Shown here one piece after another: positions 29,393 through 38,500 of a stretch of 64,000 nt of DNA. Source of the DNA: VXYL01 sp965199945. Its GTDB lineage: Bacteria > Pseudomonadota > Gammaproteobacteria > Pseudomonadales > Azotimanducaceae. The first letter of the stretch is position 1. Every line of letters starts with the position of its first letter. Both the position numbers and the translations under genes were made by a program. The notes under the pieces are model-generated. The model ran no database searches. It saw only the letters and a program-made list of their open reading frames with translations, and had not been told where the DNA came from. Location of the stretch: positions 496,001 to 560,000 of the forward strand of contig OZ241354.1 in NCBI GenBank assembly GCA_965199945.1. The letters run 5' to 3'.

Positions 29393-29448
29393 CGCCGTTC
29401 GTTCTGGTCCACGACCGGCAACGGATTCGCGCCAGGAAGCGCCTCTAC

Positions 29449-32400
29449 ATGACGGCCACGCCGCGGCTCTACACCGAGGGCGCCAAATCGAAGGCCGCCG
29501 ACCACGGCGTGGACGTCTTCTCGATGGACGACGAATCCACCTACGGCCCTGAACTCCATCGTCTGCCGTTCTCCAGAGCCGTCGAGGAAGGGCTGCTCTC
29601 GGACTACAAGGTGGTCGTCCTCGCGCTCTCCGAACAGAGCGTGGACGCCGCCCTGCAGGCGCACTTGGCGAGCGGCGACAGCGAACTGAACATCACCGAC
29701 GCCGCCAAGATCGTCGGTTGCTGGCAAGCGCTGCAGGACCCGGAGAACGCCCGCAACGCGAGCCGCCGCAAGCCGCTCAAGCGGGCGATTGCCTTCACCA
29801 ACACCATCCTCTCCTCCAAGCGCCTCGTCCAACACTGGAACGACGTGGTGGACCGCGCCATCGAGCAGTTGCCGAAGGCGCAGCAGCGACGGGCGCTGCG
29901 CACCGAGACGCAGCATGTGGACGGCCAACACCACGCGCTCGACCGCAAGGCGCGCATCGGGTGGCTGAAGGGCGAAGAGAACAACACCTGCCGCATCCTC
30001 TCCAATGCCCGCTGCCTCTCCGAAGGCATCGACGTGCCGGCCCTCGATGCGGTGCTGTTCATGAATCCGCGCAGCTCGCATGTGGACATCGTGCAGGCGG
30101 TGGGTCGCGCCATGCGCAAGGCCGAGGGCAAGGAGGACGGCTACATCGTGCTGCCCGTGGCCATCCCCCACGGCGTGGATCCGGCCCAGGCGCTAAACGA
30201 CAACAAGCGGTTCGCCGTGGTGTGGAGCGTGCTGCGGGCACTGCGTTCCCACGACGACCGGCTGGACGCAGAGATCAACTCGATCGACCTCAACAACAAG
30301 CCGATGGATCGCATCATCTTCAGCGGCGGCGGCTTCGGCGTGAGCGATGGCCAGAGCGAGGGAACGGAGACCGCCGGACCGGGCACGGCAACGCTGCCGT
30401 TCCCGCCGCTGGACATACCGCCCGGCGCCATCTACGCCAAGATCGTTGAGGAATGCGGCGACCGCAAGTATTGGGAGAGCTGGGCCAAGGACGTCGCGGA
30501 CGTCTTCTCCCGGCTTGTTGGACGCATCGAGAAGCTCTTGGCCGAACGCCGCAACCAAGATCTGCGCGAGTGGTTCGACGACTGCCTGAGCGACCTCAAG
30601 GCGTCCATCAACGAATCGCTGAAACGCGCGGATGCCGTGGCCATGATGGCGCAGCACATCCTCACGCGCCCGGTGTTCTCGGCGCTGTTCGAGCACTACG
30701 ACTTCGCCGCCCGCAATCCGGTGGCGAAGGCGCTCGACGCCCTGCGCGAGGACTTCGGCGAGTTCGGGCTGGAAAACGAAGTGCGCGATCTGGAACCGTT
30801 CTACGAGAGCATCCGCCGGCGGGCACGAAAGCTGGACAACCCCGAAGCCCGCCAGCGCGTGCTGATGGAGCTTTACGAGAAGTTCTTCGCCACAGCGCGC
30901 AAGAAGGACGCCGAGCGGCTCGGCATCGTCTACACGCCGGTGGAAGTCGTGGACTTCATCCTGCACAGCGCGGACCACATTCTGCGTCAGGAGTTCGGGA
31001 AGGGCCTTGCCAGCAAGGACGTCCACATTCTTGACCCTTTCGCGGGCACGGGCATTTTTCTGGTTCGTCTGCTGCAATCCGAGTCGCTCATCAAGAAGCA
31101 AGCCATCAAGCGCAAGTTCAGTCCGCCCGAGCTTTGGGCCAACGAGCTGGTGCTGCTCGCCTACTACATCGCCGCCATCAACATTGAGGAGGCTTACCAC
31201 GGGCGCCTTGGGCCGAACTCTGGCTATGCGCCCTTCAAAGGCATCGTGCTCACGGACACCTTCAACCTGCACACGGACCGCACGGCCTTTCCGAAGGAGT
31301 GGATGCCTGCGAACAGCAAGCGGGCGGAGCGGCAGCAGAAGCATGGCATTAAAGTCATCGTCGGCAACCCGCCGTGGTCGCGTGGGCAGAAGAGCGTCGC
31401 GGACGAGAACCCCAATGCCGCATACCCGGATTTGGAAAGCCGCATCAAGCAGACCTACGCTCGTCGCTCCAACGCGACGCTCAAGAACAGCCTCTACGAC
31501 ACCTACAAGATGGCCATCCGCTGGGCGTCGGACCGCATCCGCGACCACGGCGTGATTGCCTTCGTCACCAACGGTTCCTGGATCGACGGCCATGTGGACT
31601 CCGGGCTGCGGGCGTGTCTAGTTGAAGAGTTCAACTCGATCTACGTTCTGAACCTGCGCGGTAACGCAAACACATCCGGTGTCCGTCGAAAAGCCGAGGG
31701 TGACAATGTATTCGGCCAAGGCTCCAAGACGTCCGTGGCTATCCTCTTGTTCGTCCGCAATCCCAACGCCGAGCACGCCGGCTGCCAAATCCACTACCGC
31801 GACATTGGCGACCATCTCTCGCGGGAGCAGAAGCTCGAGTGGCTGCGCGAGGCAGCGTCGATAGCCGGCATCGCAGACTGGAGGACGATCCGCCCGAACG
31901 CACATCACGACTGGATCGGCCAGCGCAGCGAGGAGTATCAGCGTCTCTATCCGCTCGGCAGCAAGGCCAGTCAGGCCGGGCGGGATGGTGACGCTGCCTT
32001 TCGGATCTTCAGCAACGGCTGGAAGACCGGACGGGATGCGTACCTCTACAATTTCTCGTCCGCTGCCCTAGCCACCAAAGCCCGGCAGTCAGTCAGGGAG
32101 TTCGAGCGAGCGCGACGAGAAGTGCGCGATTCGGCCGCCGAGCGCGACACTGCCGTCGTCGACGCGGCGGCGCGAAACCACTCAACACACACCCACTGGG
32201 ATGGAAAACTCAAACAGAGCCTGCGCCGGCAGGTTCGAGCCTCGTTTTCCACCGATCACGTCCGAACCGTGCAGTACCGCCCGTTCGTCAAGCAGCACTG
32301 CTATGCCGATCCGCTCTTCGTCCAACGACCGGCATCAATGAGCGACATCTTTCCGCCTGGCCGCGAGAACCGCGCCATCTGTGCCACGGGCGTTGGTTCC

Positions 32401-33159
32401 ACCAAGCCCTTCTCCGCGTTGATCGTGGACTCGATGCCGGACCTGCACCTCATTGCTTTCGGCCAGTGCTTCCCAAGGTACCGCTACCGCGCGAACAGCA
32501 AAACGCAGGCAGACCTGCTTGGCGCCGCCAACGCCTTGGACCGCGTGGACAACATCACCGACGCCACGTTGAAGACGTTCCGCGTCCACTACCGCGATCC
32601 GAAGATCAGCAGGAACGCCATCTTCGACTACATCTACGGCGTGCTCCACGCGCCAGATTTCCGCGAACGCTTCGCCAACGATCTGGCCAAGGAGCTGCCG
32701 CGCATCCCCTTCGCGGACGACTTCCACGCCTTCCGCGACGCCGGCAAGGCACTCGCCCACCTGCACCTCGGCTACGAGACCTGCCGCAAGCACCCCCTCG
32801 AAGTGACGTCGCAAGGCCAGGACAGCGCCAGCCGCTACCGCCTCGGCACGCGAAAGATGCGCTACAAGGACGACGCGAAATCCATCCTGGCCATCAACGA
32901 CGTGACCGAACTACGCGACATTCCGCCAGAGGCCCACCGCTACGAGGTGAACGGCCGAACGCCCCTCGACTGGCTCATCGACCGCTACCACATCGTCCAA
33001 GACCGCCAGAGCAGCATCGTCAACGACCCCAACGCCTGGTTCGACAAGCCGCATGATCTGCTCGCGACGATCCAGCGCGTCGTGCATGTGAGCGTCGAAA
33101 CCGTGCGAATCGTGGAAGGGCTGCCGATGGTACAAACCACGGGCGCGGTCAAGGAGTAG
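29449..33159 (+). CDS. Type ISP restriction-modification enzyme, N-terminally truncated
   Basis: About 1,236 residues from the ATG at 29449. It matches the helicase C-half, adenine methyltransferase and target-recognition parts of single-chain Type ISP enzymes: motif III TATPRLY at the very start, GIDVPALDAVLFMNP, QAVGRAMRKAEG, methyltransferase motif I ILDPFAGTGIFLVRLL and catalytic motif NPPWS. The nuclease domain and helicase motifs I-II are missing. Recognisable homology begins at about 29400, just past the end of the 283-bp repeat, so the 5' half was lost when the upstream AAA/DUF1703 gene came to lie here. Modification without cleavage is conceivable but expression is doubtful. It overlaps a convergent gene by 11 bp. 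Confidence 0.85.
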   Translation: MTATPRLYTEGAKSKAADHGVDVFSMDDESTYGPELHRLPFSRAVEEGLLSDYKVVVLALSEQSVDAALQAHLASGDSELNITDAAKIVGCWQALQDPENARNASRRKPLKRAIAFTNTILSSKRLVQHWNDVVDRAIEQLPKAQQRRALRTETQHVDGQHHALDRKARIGWLKGEENNTCRILSNARCLSEGIDVPALDAVLFMNPRSSHVDIVQAVGRAMRKAEGKEDGYIVLPVAIPHGVDPAQALNDNKRFAVVWSVLRALRSHDDRLDAEINSIDLNNKPMDRIIFSGGGFGVSDGQSEGTETAGPGTATLPFPPLDIPPGAIYAKIVEECGDRKYWESWAKDVADVFSRLVGRIEKLLAERRNQDLREWFDDCLSDLKASINESLKRADAVAMMAQHILTRPVFSALFEHYDFAARNPVAKALDALREDFGEFGLENEVRDLEPFYESIRRRARKLDNPEARQRVLMELYEKFFATARKKDAERLGIVYTPVEVVDFILHSADHILRQEFGKGLASKDVHILDPFAGTGIFLVRLLQSESLIKKQAIKRKFSPPELWANELVLLAYYIAAINIEEAYHGRLGPNSGYAPFKGIVLTDTFNLHTDRTAFPKEWMPANSKRAERQQKHGIKVIVGNPPWSRGQKSVADENPNAAYPDLESRIKQTYARRSNATLKNSLYDTYKMAIRWASDRIRDHGVIAFVTNGSWIDGHVDSGLRACLVEEFNSIYVLNLRGNANTSGVRRKAEGDNVFGQGSKTSVAILLFVRNPNAEHAGCQIHYRDIGDHLSREQKLEWLREAASIAGIADWRTIRPNAHHDWIGQRSEEYQRLYPLGSKASQAGRDGDAAFRIFSNGWKTGRDAYLYNFSSAALATKARQSVREFERARREVRDSAAERDTAVVDAAARNHSTHTHWDGKLKQSLRRQVRASFSTDHVRTVQYRPFVKQHCYADPLFVQRPASMSDIFPPGRENRAICATGVGSTKPFSALIVDSMPDLHLIAFGQCFPRYRYRANSKTQADLLGAANALDRVDNITDATLKTFRVHYRDPKISRNAIFDYIYGVLHAPDFRERFANDLAKELPRIPFADDFHAFRDAGKALAHLHLGYETCRKHPLEVTSQGQDSASRYRLGTRKMRYKDDAKSILAINDVTELRDIPPEAHRYEVNGRTPLDWLIDRYHIVQDRQSSIVNDPNAWFDKPHDLLATIQRVVHVSVETVRIVEGLPMVQTTGAVKE

Positions 33160-33787
33160 ATGCCCGCTTTGCCATCTTATCGAATGCCCTGGCCAGCAGC
33201 TTGTTGCGCCGCGCAATACCTCCCCTGTCGATGCGCTGCCTCAGTTCTCTCAGACCGATCATGCCTCGGATGGAGACGACGAGGCACAACAACAAATCCA
33301 GCGAAGACTCTGCTGGCAGTGGCCATGTGGGATTGGACACGGGCACTTGCATGGCGTCGTATTCGGGCGTTCCCTTCCACCCCATGTTCTGGCACGGCTG
33401 GGAGTGGTAGTAGTTGTGGTTGTCTCCTCGCTCGGGAGGCTCGAATCTGAAGGCGATGAACTGGCCGTTGCCCAGCCAAATCCCAAGAAAGAACCGGTAA
33501 TCCATGCGTGCGCCGCGGGAGCGCCAATCGCACCAGAGCGCTGCCATGTGCGTCTCGTGGCGCGGCGGTCTGACTCGAATTCCCTCCCCCGCATTGAACC
33601 GTCCACTTCCCCCGTTTAGAAGATATGAGTCCAGTTGTCTTAGCTTAAGGGCCGTAAACGGACTTGCCCCTTTCGTATTTGGTGGGATAGGTTGCTGTTC
33701 GAGCCACTCTTCGCCATCGAGCAGAATTTCCCGAAGTAGATCTCTGACGGCCTTGGGCTCATCCTCTCCAAGGTGCTCACTCCGCAT
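33149..33787 (-). CDS. Unrecognised 212-residue protein, last gene of the methyltransferase/GHKL/receiver operon
   Basis: No known domain is recognised. The protein has an acidic N-terminal helix (KAVRDLLREILLDGEEWLEQ), a central aromatic/Asn/His-rich segment (YRFFLGIWLGNGQFIAF, DNHNYYHSQPCQNMGW) that looks like a folded beta core, and a basic C-terminal helix (LRELRQRIDRGGIARRNK). No signal peptide or membrane helix is seen. The ATG overlaps the end of the receiver-like gene by 11 bp, so it is translationally coupled and likely works with it. An effector or nuclease role is only a guess from position. The AT content is slightly higher than in flanking core genes. Confidence 0.75.
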   Translation of the reverse strand: MRSEHLGEDEPKAVRDLLREILLDGEEWLEQQPIPPNTKGASPFTALKLRQLDSYLLNGGSGRFNAGEGIRVRPPRHETHMAALWCDWRSRGARMDYRFFLGIWLGNGQFIAFRFEPPERGDNHNYYHSQPCQNMGWKGTPEYDAMQVPVSNPTWPLPAESSLDLLLCLVVSIRGMIGLRELRQRIDRGGIARRNKLLARAFDKMAKRASTP

Positions 33788-34973
33788 AGGCTAGCCGGCG
33801 TTGGGGTGTGTACGTCACCTTCTCAACACACTTGACGAACCGCCAGTCGGCGGCGTTGTGGTGGCCGGCTCGGAACTGCTTTGCCTCCGTCAATTGCGCA
33901 AACTTCGACATGTCCTCCAGGAACACGAACGTCGGCGCACTCGAATAGTCGAAGGCGCCTCGGCCTTTCCGAACACTGGCGTCGTCTTCAAGGCGTTGCC
34001 CCCAAACCGCTGGCCGAGATAGAAATCCTTGCGGCGCGAACCAGCACCCGCCCGGCAATCTGCTCTTGAAGCTCTCGCCGTCACACACAGCCGCGTTCCA
34101 CGCTTCAAGCTCATGCCTGCCTTCTTCTAGCAGGAACGGGAAGAACTGGATCAGGTGGGGCAGGTCCACCAGTACGTCCTGTGGGCCGAGCACCTGCCGC
34201 TCGAGCCACTTGCCAACGCGGGATGCGGCGAAGCGATAGGCGGCTTCCTCGTCCTTCTCGAATAGGGCCGAAGCGCATCGACCGTTGGCGGTACTGCTCG
34301 CAAATGACTCGAATGTCAACTCGCAGACCTCGCCCCAGTCTCGGGCGTCCGGCGCGATGAAGCCCACCGCGGTGTCCGACAAGCGCAGAAGATCCTCTTC
34401 ACGCATCCCAAGTACTTCAACGATGGGTTCTTTGAAGTGATCCTTCACTAGGCGGTGTCGCGCCCGTTGGGTCTCGACGGCCCGGTACAGGGTCTGCCAG
34501 TGCCATGGGCGGAAACCATTCCACGGCGGATCGGTCCACAAGCCGGGACTGCCGAGCAGGTCCGCCTGCAAGTTGAGGTCGGCGTGGCTTGACAGATGCC
34601 CGCGCAAGCTGAGGTCGAAGTGGACGCCGAACTGATTGACCACGACCACCACTCCGGCGGTGGTACACGCGCGTACTAGCCGCGCCAAAGACTCCCCGGT
34701 GTGCCGTGCATTGCGCTCGTCGATGTGCAACAGGTCGTAGTCCAGGATCAGGATGTCCGCACGGTCGAACATGCAATCAGCCTGTTTTCGCCGAGCCCCA
34801 CCAAGCAAGGCGCTCTGCCGCGCAAATACCTCCCGGATCGCTCTCTGCACATCCTCGTTGCGCGGCGGTTCGAGCACTTCATAGTGCTCTTTCGGCGCGA
34901 CCGCACCGACCGTCTCGACCCACTGGTCGCCAATGTCGGCGTCGTCGTCGCAAATCAGCACAGTGCAAGTCAT
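33777..34973 (-). CDS. Large receiver-like (response-regulator) protein
   Basis: A 398-residue protein whose first 130 residues look like a CheY-type receiver with an insert. The acidic pocket is LICDDDADIG (Asp9-11) and the phospho-acceptor strand is DILILDYDLL (Asp78). A hydrophobic strand VVVVVNQFG follows. The remaining 270 residues contain no DNA-binding domain I recognise (FRPWHWQTLYRAVETQ; DVLVDLPHLIQFFPFLLEEG). The start has GGAGG 7 bases upstream, inside the end of the GHKL gene, and the two are 1 base apart. The histidine-kinase-like neighbour makes phosphotransfer plausible. Output unknown. Confidence 0.78.
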   Translation of the reverse strand: MTCTVLICDDDADIGDQWVETVGAVAPKEHYEVLEPPRNEDVQRAIREVFARQSALLGGARRKQADCMFDRADILILDYDLLHIDERNARHTGESLARLVRACTTAGVVVVVNQFGVHFDLSLRGHLSSHADLNLQADLLGSPGLWTDPPWNGFRPWHWQTLYRAVETQRARHRLVKDHFKEPIVEVLGMREEDLLRLSDTAVGFIAPDARDWGEVCELTFESFASSTANGRCASALFEKDEEAAYRFAASRVGKWLERQVLGPQDVLVDLPHLIQFFPFLLEEGRHELEAWNAAVCDGESFKSRLPGGCWFAPQGFLSRPAVWGQRLEDDASVRKGRGAFDYSSAPTFVFLEDMSKFAQLTEAKQFRAGHHNAADWRFVKCVEKVTYTPQRRLAYAE

Positions 34974-34974
34974 A

Positions 34975-37155
34975 TCATGTCCTCCAAGAAAGCTGAAACG
35001 TGGTCGTCCACGGCCTCTGCGGCTTGACGAACGCCGCTTTGGCGCGGCGCCGGTTCGCGATCATGCGCACGATTGTAAGCCCAAGACCCATGCCGCCCAG
35101 ACCGAGCGCACGCCGCTCATCGGAGATGCGCACAGCCCTTGAGAACGGCTCGAACAGCGACTCCGAGTCGGTCACGTCAACGCCCACACCGTTGTCGTGG
35201 ATTCGCACCCAAGTCGAGCGCCCCGTCCGCCCCCCGATGCAGTGCGCCACTGGTCTGTCGGCGTCCAAGGTCGCGTTGGCGACGTTGACGAGGACGTTCT
35301 GAAAGAGCGAGTTCCACTCCGCGAAAGTGGCCGGTGGCAGAGCGATGTCCCTCGGTATGTCCATCGACAACGCGAGGGACGGAAGGAGCGGGCGGACGTT
35401 CTCGGCCACTTGGGCTAACACGCCGTGCGCCGACAGCGCATCGACCTCGCTTCTGTCGTCTTGATCGAGCAGCGGCATGAACAGCCGTCGAGATTCCTCC
35501 GCTCGCTGAATCCAAGCCTCCATTTCGTCGGCAAGCTGGCTAGCGTCCGAATCGTCAAGCCGTCGAACAGTCCGCCGCAGCCGTTCGAGCAGTGATTGCG
35601 CGCGACGCATCTCCTTGCGCGCTTCGTGCTCCAAGGCGAGTGCCGCCATGCCGACCGAAGCCAATGGCGCCAGCAGGGCCTGCGTCGCCTCATCCGCCTC
35701 GCGCTCCTTGGCGATGGCCTTGGATAGTCGGCTGCACTCATCGTCAAGGGTGATGAGCGTCTCGTCCTCCGGGTGAGACTCGCGGGCCTCTTGGACCAAG
35801 GATCGAACGCTGCCGACCACGTCAGCGGGAGATCTGCTGGGCCGAAGGATCTGCGCCCTTTCCTGCTCGCGCAGTCGCTGCCGCGTTGCGTAGTAGTCGA
35901 GGGACCGGCGCACGGCGTCGCGCAGTTCCTCGTAGGCGCGGTTGGCGACGAGGCGGTCGCGGGTCACTTGGATCTTGAGGTAGTCGCCAGCTTCCCGTTG
36001 TTGACGGGTGGCGGTCCTTGCCTCCTGTCCGGTGTCGATCTCGACCACGCCGAACAACCGGCCTTGGGACGGCAGGTCGTTCAATCCACGGAACACCTGC
36101 AACCGTTCCGGCAGCAGGTCCGATCGGTAGCGGCGATGGGAGTGATCGAACTCGATGCCCAGCCAGTCTTGCTGAACGCCGTAGTAGGGAAGGCGGAAAC
36201 CCGCGTCGTATACCAGGACGCCGCCAAAGTGCTCGAAGTAGTCGCGAGCGTCCTGCAGGCTGATTCCACCCGCTTGACGCCCCGACAGTTTGAACACCCT
36301 GATCTCCCATTTGGCAGCGGTGACGAAGGGGTCGATATCGAACTGTTCGGAGTGGTGCTCGCCAGAACGAAAGGAGACGCTCACATGCGCCTGCGTCCTC
36401 CCGCCTCGCTCCACCAACTCGCCGGTCACGGTCGCCATGTGGTTGTCCAGAGCCTTGCGCATCTGCTCTTGGAACGCGTCTTCAATGCCAGTCAACGACG
36501 ATCGCAGCTTGACTCGGAAATCGTCGGGCGCGTCGTTCGTTCCGGCAAGCCTCCCATAGCGAGACATTGGCGACTGGAGCATCCAGAGCTGCCGGCCCAA
36601 GTCGCGGATGTCATGGGCTGTCCAGCGCTGCTTGAGACCCCGCAAGGCAATGCGGGTGCCGTGGCGAGTCTTTTTCGGGAACTCTACACGGCGCTGCTCC
36701 CTCCAGTAGTAGGCTTCCGCTTCGGTTAGGCTGCCCTTTTCGACGGCTTCGTCCCAATCGACCTCCGCAACCAGCTGGCGGCGCGTCGGCGCGTCTGGCA
36801 CCGTCGTCATTTCCAGCTGGTGGGCGAGAAACTGCGCCGCAAGCCTGCCTACGCCCTTGGAACCTGTCACTTGCCGCTTGAAACGGCGGCTCGTGCCCGT
36901 TTCCTGCTTGTGCCGAGTGCCGATGGTCATCCAGTGGGCGAGGAACTCCTCCTTGCTCATGCCGTGGCCGTTGTCTTCCACGACGATCTCATCCTCGTCG
37001 ATGGTCACTCGACAACGGGTGGCGTCGGCGTCGTAGGCGTTCTTCACCAGTTCGGCGAGGGCGATGTGGGGATGGCCAACTAGCGCCTCGCCGAGCTCCC
37101 GGAGCAGCGCCGAGTCGGCTTTGAACGTCGTAGGTTTTTTTTGCGGTCGCGCCAT
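34975..37155 (-). CDS. Dual GHKL ATPase: Hsp90-like N-domain plus histidine-kinase-like C-domain
   Basis: The 726-residue protein carries two separate GHKL ATP-binding folds. N-terminal: N-box ALAELVKNAYDADA (Asn39), DNGHGM (61-66), GSKGVGRLA (98-106), of the Hsp90/MutL/MORC type. C-terminal: N-box FQNVLVNVANA (618-628), DNGVGVD (654-660) and GLGGMGLGLTI (685-695), of the sensor-kinase type. It is preceded by a helical segment with an H-box-like ALEHEARKEM (His510). No membrane segment is present, so it is a soluble sensor. A run of eight A lies in codons 5-7. It is 9 bp after the methyltransferase stop and 1 bp before the receiver-like gene. Confidence 0.85.
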   Translation of the reverse strand: MARPQKKPTTFKADSALLRELGEALVGHPHIALAELVKNAYDADATRCRVTIDEDEIVVEDNGHGMSKEEFLAHWMTIGTRHKQETGTSRRFKRQVTGSKGVGRLAAQFLAHQLEMTTVPDAPTRRQLVAEVDWDEAVEKGSLTEAEAYYWREQRRVEFPKKTRHGTRIALRGLKQRWTAHDIRDLGRQLWMLQSPMSRYGRLAGTNDAPDDFRVKLRSSLTGIEDAFQEQMRKALDNHMATVTGELVERGGRTQAHVSVSFRSGEHHSEQFDIDPFVTAAKWEIRVFKLSGRQAGGISLQDARDYFEHFGGVLVYDAGFRLPYYGVQQDWLGIEFDHSHRRYRSDLLPERLQVFRGLNDLPSQGRLFGVVEIDTGQEARTATRQQREAGDYLKIQVTRDRLVANRAYEELRDAVRRSLDYYATRQRLREQERAQILRPSRSPADVVGSVRSLVQEARESHPEDETLITLDDECSRLSKAIAKEREADEATQALLAPLASVGMAALALEHEARKEMRRAQSLLERLRRTVRRLDDSDASQLADEMEAWIQRAEESRRLFMPLLDQDDRSEVDALSAHGVLAQVAENVRPLLPSLALSMDIPRDIALPPATFAEWNSLFQNVLVNVANATLDADRPVAHCIGGRTGRSTWVRIHDNGVGVDVTDSESLFEPFSRAVRISDERRALGLGGMGLGLTIVRMIANRRRAKAAFVKPQRPWTTTFQLSWRT

Positions 37156-37164
37156 GCCTAGTTG

Positions 37165-38310
37165 CTACGCTGGAGAGGGTGGAGACGTCCGGTTGATGGT
37201 TTGATCAACGCGCCCCGCCAACGCCTGCGCCACGCTCCGCGCAACCGCTTGCGCCAGCGCCACCGGTACGGCGTTGCCGATCCAGCGGGCCGTGGCGGAG
37301 ACGAACCAGCGCTGTGCTGGATCGAAGAACTCGTAGCCGCGCGGAAAGGTCTGCAACAGCGCGGCTTCCCGCAGCGAGATGGCGCGGTCCTGCTCGGGGT
37401 GGCCGAAGCGCCCGTTGCCGAAGCCGTTGCATTGGGTGGTGATCGTCGGCGCCGGCGCATCCCAGCGCATCCGGCCGTAGACGCTTCCGTACCACCGGCC
37501 GCTGCGCTTCCGGTGGCACTTGGCCACCAAGGCAGGGTCCCAATCACTCCAGGAAGCGCCCGGCTTCGCGGCTTGGATGCGGGCGAGATTGGTGGGGGAG
37601 AGCCGGCTCGCGTAGTGCAGAGGATCTTCCGCGTCTTCCTGGCCGGCGGCGATGCTCGGCAGGCCGGCGATGGCGTCGCGCACGGTTTGATGATCGTCCT
37701 GCGCATGGGTCGGCGGCAGCAATTCGATGGTGCCCAAACGCGACGCCAGCACCACCAGTCGCTTGCGGGTTTGCGGTACGCCGTAGTCCGCGCAATCCAC
37801 GACGTCCGACCAGACGACGTAGCCCTCTTGCCGAAGCATGGCCAGAAAGCCCTCGAACAGGTTGCCGCCGCGGAAGCTCTTGAGGCGCGGCACGTTCTCC
37901 ATGGACACCACATCCGGCTGCACGTCGCGCACCAAACGAGCGAACTCCTCTAGGAGCCGCCACTTCGCGTCCGTGCGGTTCTGGCTGTAGGTGGAGAAGG
38001 GCTGGCAGGGAGCGCAGCCCACGAGAATGCGCGGCTGGCCTTCGGTGAAGAGCGGGTTGATGTCGTTTGCGGCGAGGTTCTCTACGCTCCGTTCGACGAA
38101 GCGCGCGCGGTTGTTGCGCTCGTAGGCGTAGCGGCAGGAGGCGTCGGTGTCGATGCCCGCCCGCACGTCGAAGCCCTCCTGCACGAAGCCGTGGCTCAAG
38201 CCGCCGACGCCGCAGAACACGTCCACCACGCTGCCCGGCAGGCGCGGCGGCATAGTGCTAGAGCGGCCCGCTGCAATGTCGTATTTCGTTGATTTCATTG
38301 TGCAATACAT
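37165..38310 (-). CDS. DNA (cytosine-5-)-methyltransferase
   Basis: A 381-residue C5-cytosine methyltransferase that would methylate a specific site, protecting host DNA or marking it for the linked proteins. Motifs: SAM-binding VVDVFCGVGGLSHGF, catalytic Cys in GCAPCQPFSTYSQ, ENVPRL, YGVPQTRKRLVVL and the final RWIGNAVPVALA. The variable target-recognition region lies near residues 230-300. Starts at 38310, 38298 or 38253 are all possible; none has a convincing ribosome binding site, and the family core begins at PGSVVDVFCG. First gene of a four-gene minus-strand operon. No dedicated restriction nuclease is adjacent. Confidence 0.92.
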   Translation of the reverse strand: MYCTMKSTKYDIAAGRSSTMPPRLPGSVVDVFCGVGGLSHGFVQEGFDVRAGIDTDASCRYAYERNNRARFVERSVENLAANDINPLFTEGQPRILVGCAPCQPFSTYSQNRTDAKWRLLEEFARLVRDVQPDVVSMENVPRLKSFRGGNLFEGFLAMLRQEGYVVWSDVVDCADYGVPQTRKRLVVLASRLGTIELLPPTHAQDDHQTVRDAIAGLPSIAAGQEDAEDPLHYASRLSPTNLARIQAAKPGASWSDWDPALVAKCHRKRSGRWYGSVYGRMRWDAPAPTITTQCNGFGNGRFGHPEQDRAISLREAALLQTFPRGYEFFDPAQRWFVSATARWIGNAVPVALAQAVARSVAQALAGRVDQTINRTSPPSPA

Positions 38311-38500
38311 GGCAAGTCTTGGCCTGTCCTCCGTCAGTCGCCACGGCTGCTTGGGCGCACGCCTGATGCGACCGAGACTCTACCGCGATGCAAAAGCTGT
38401 GCAAAGTGCGGCGCGTGCGATGGTGCCGAAAGCGGCGTGCGGTTTCGCGCATGACCGAAGGCGCAGCCGTCGCGCCGCGGATACCGGCTCCTCCCTCGCG
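38311..38500. other. Gap between the methyltransferase operon and the lpxA remnant
   Basis: 190 bp with no supported gene. The promoter of the methyltransferase operon should lie here, but no clear -35/-10 pair was found. Just inside the first annotated codons there is a small inverted repeat (ATTGTGCAAT) overlapping two alternative ATG codons. Confidence 0.4.

Noticed and set aside
27985..29448. In-frame extension of the truncated Type ISP gene back through the AAA/DUF1703 gene
   Set aside because: It reads an alternate frame of a real gene (Arg/Pro-rich). Recognisable homology starts only at about 29400.
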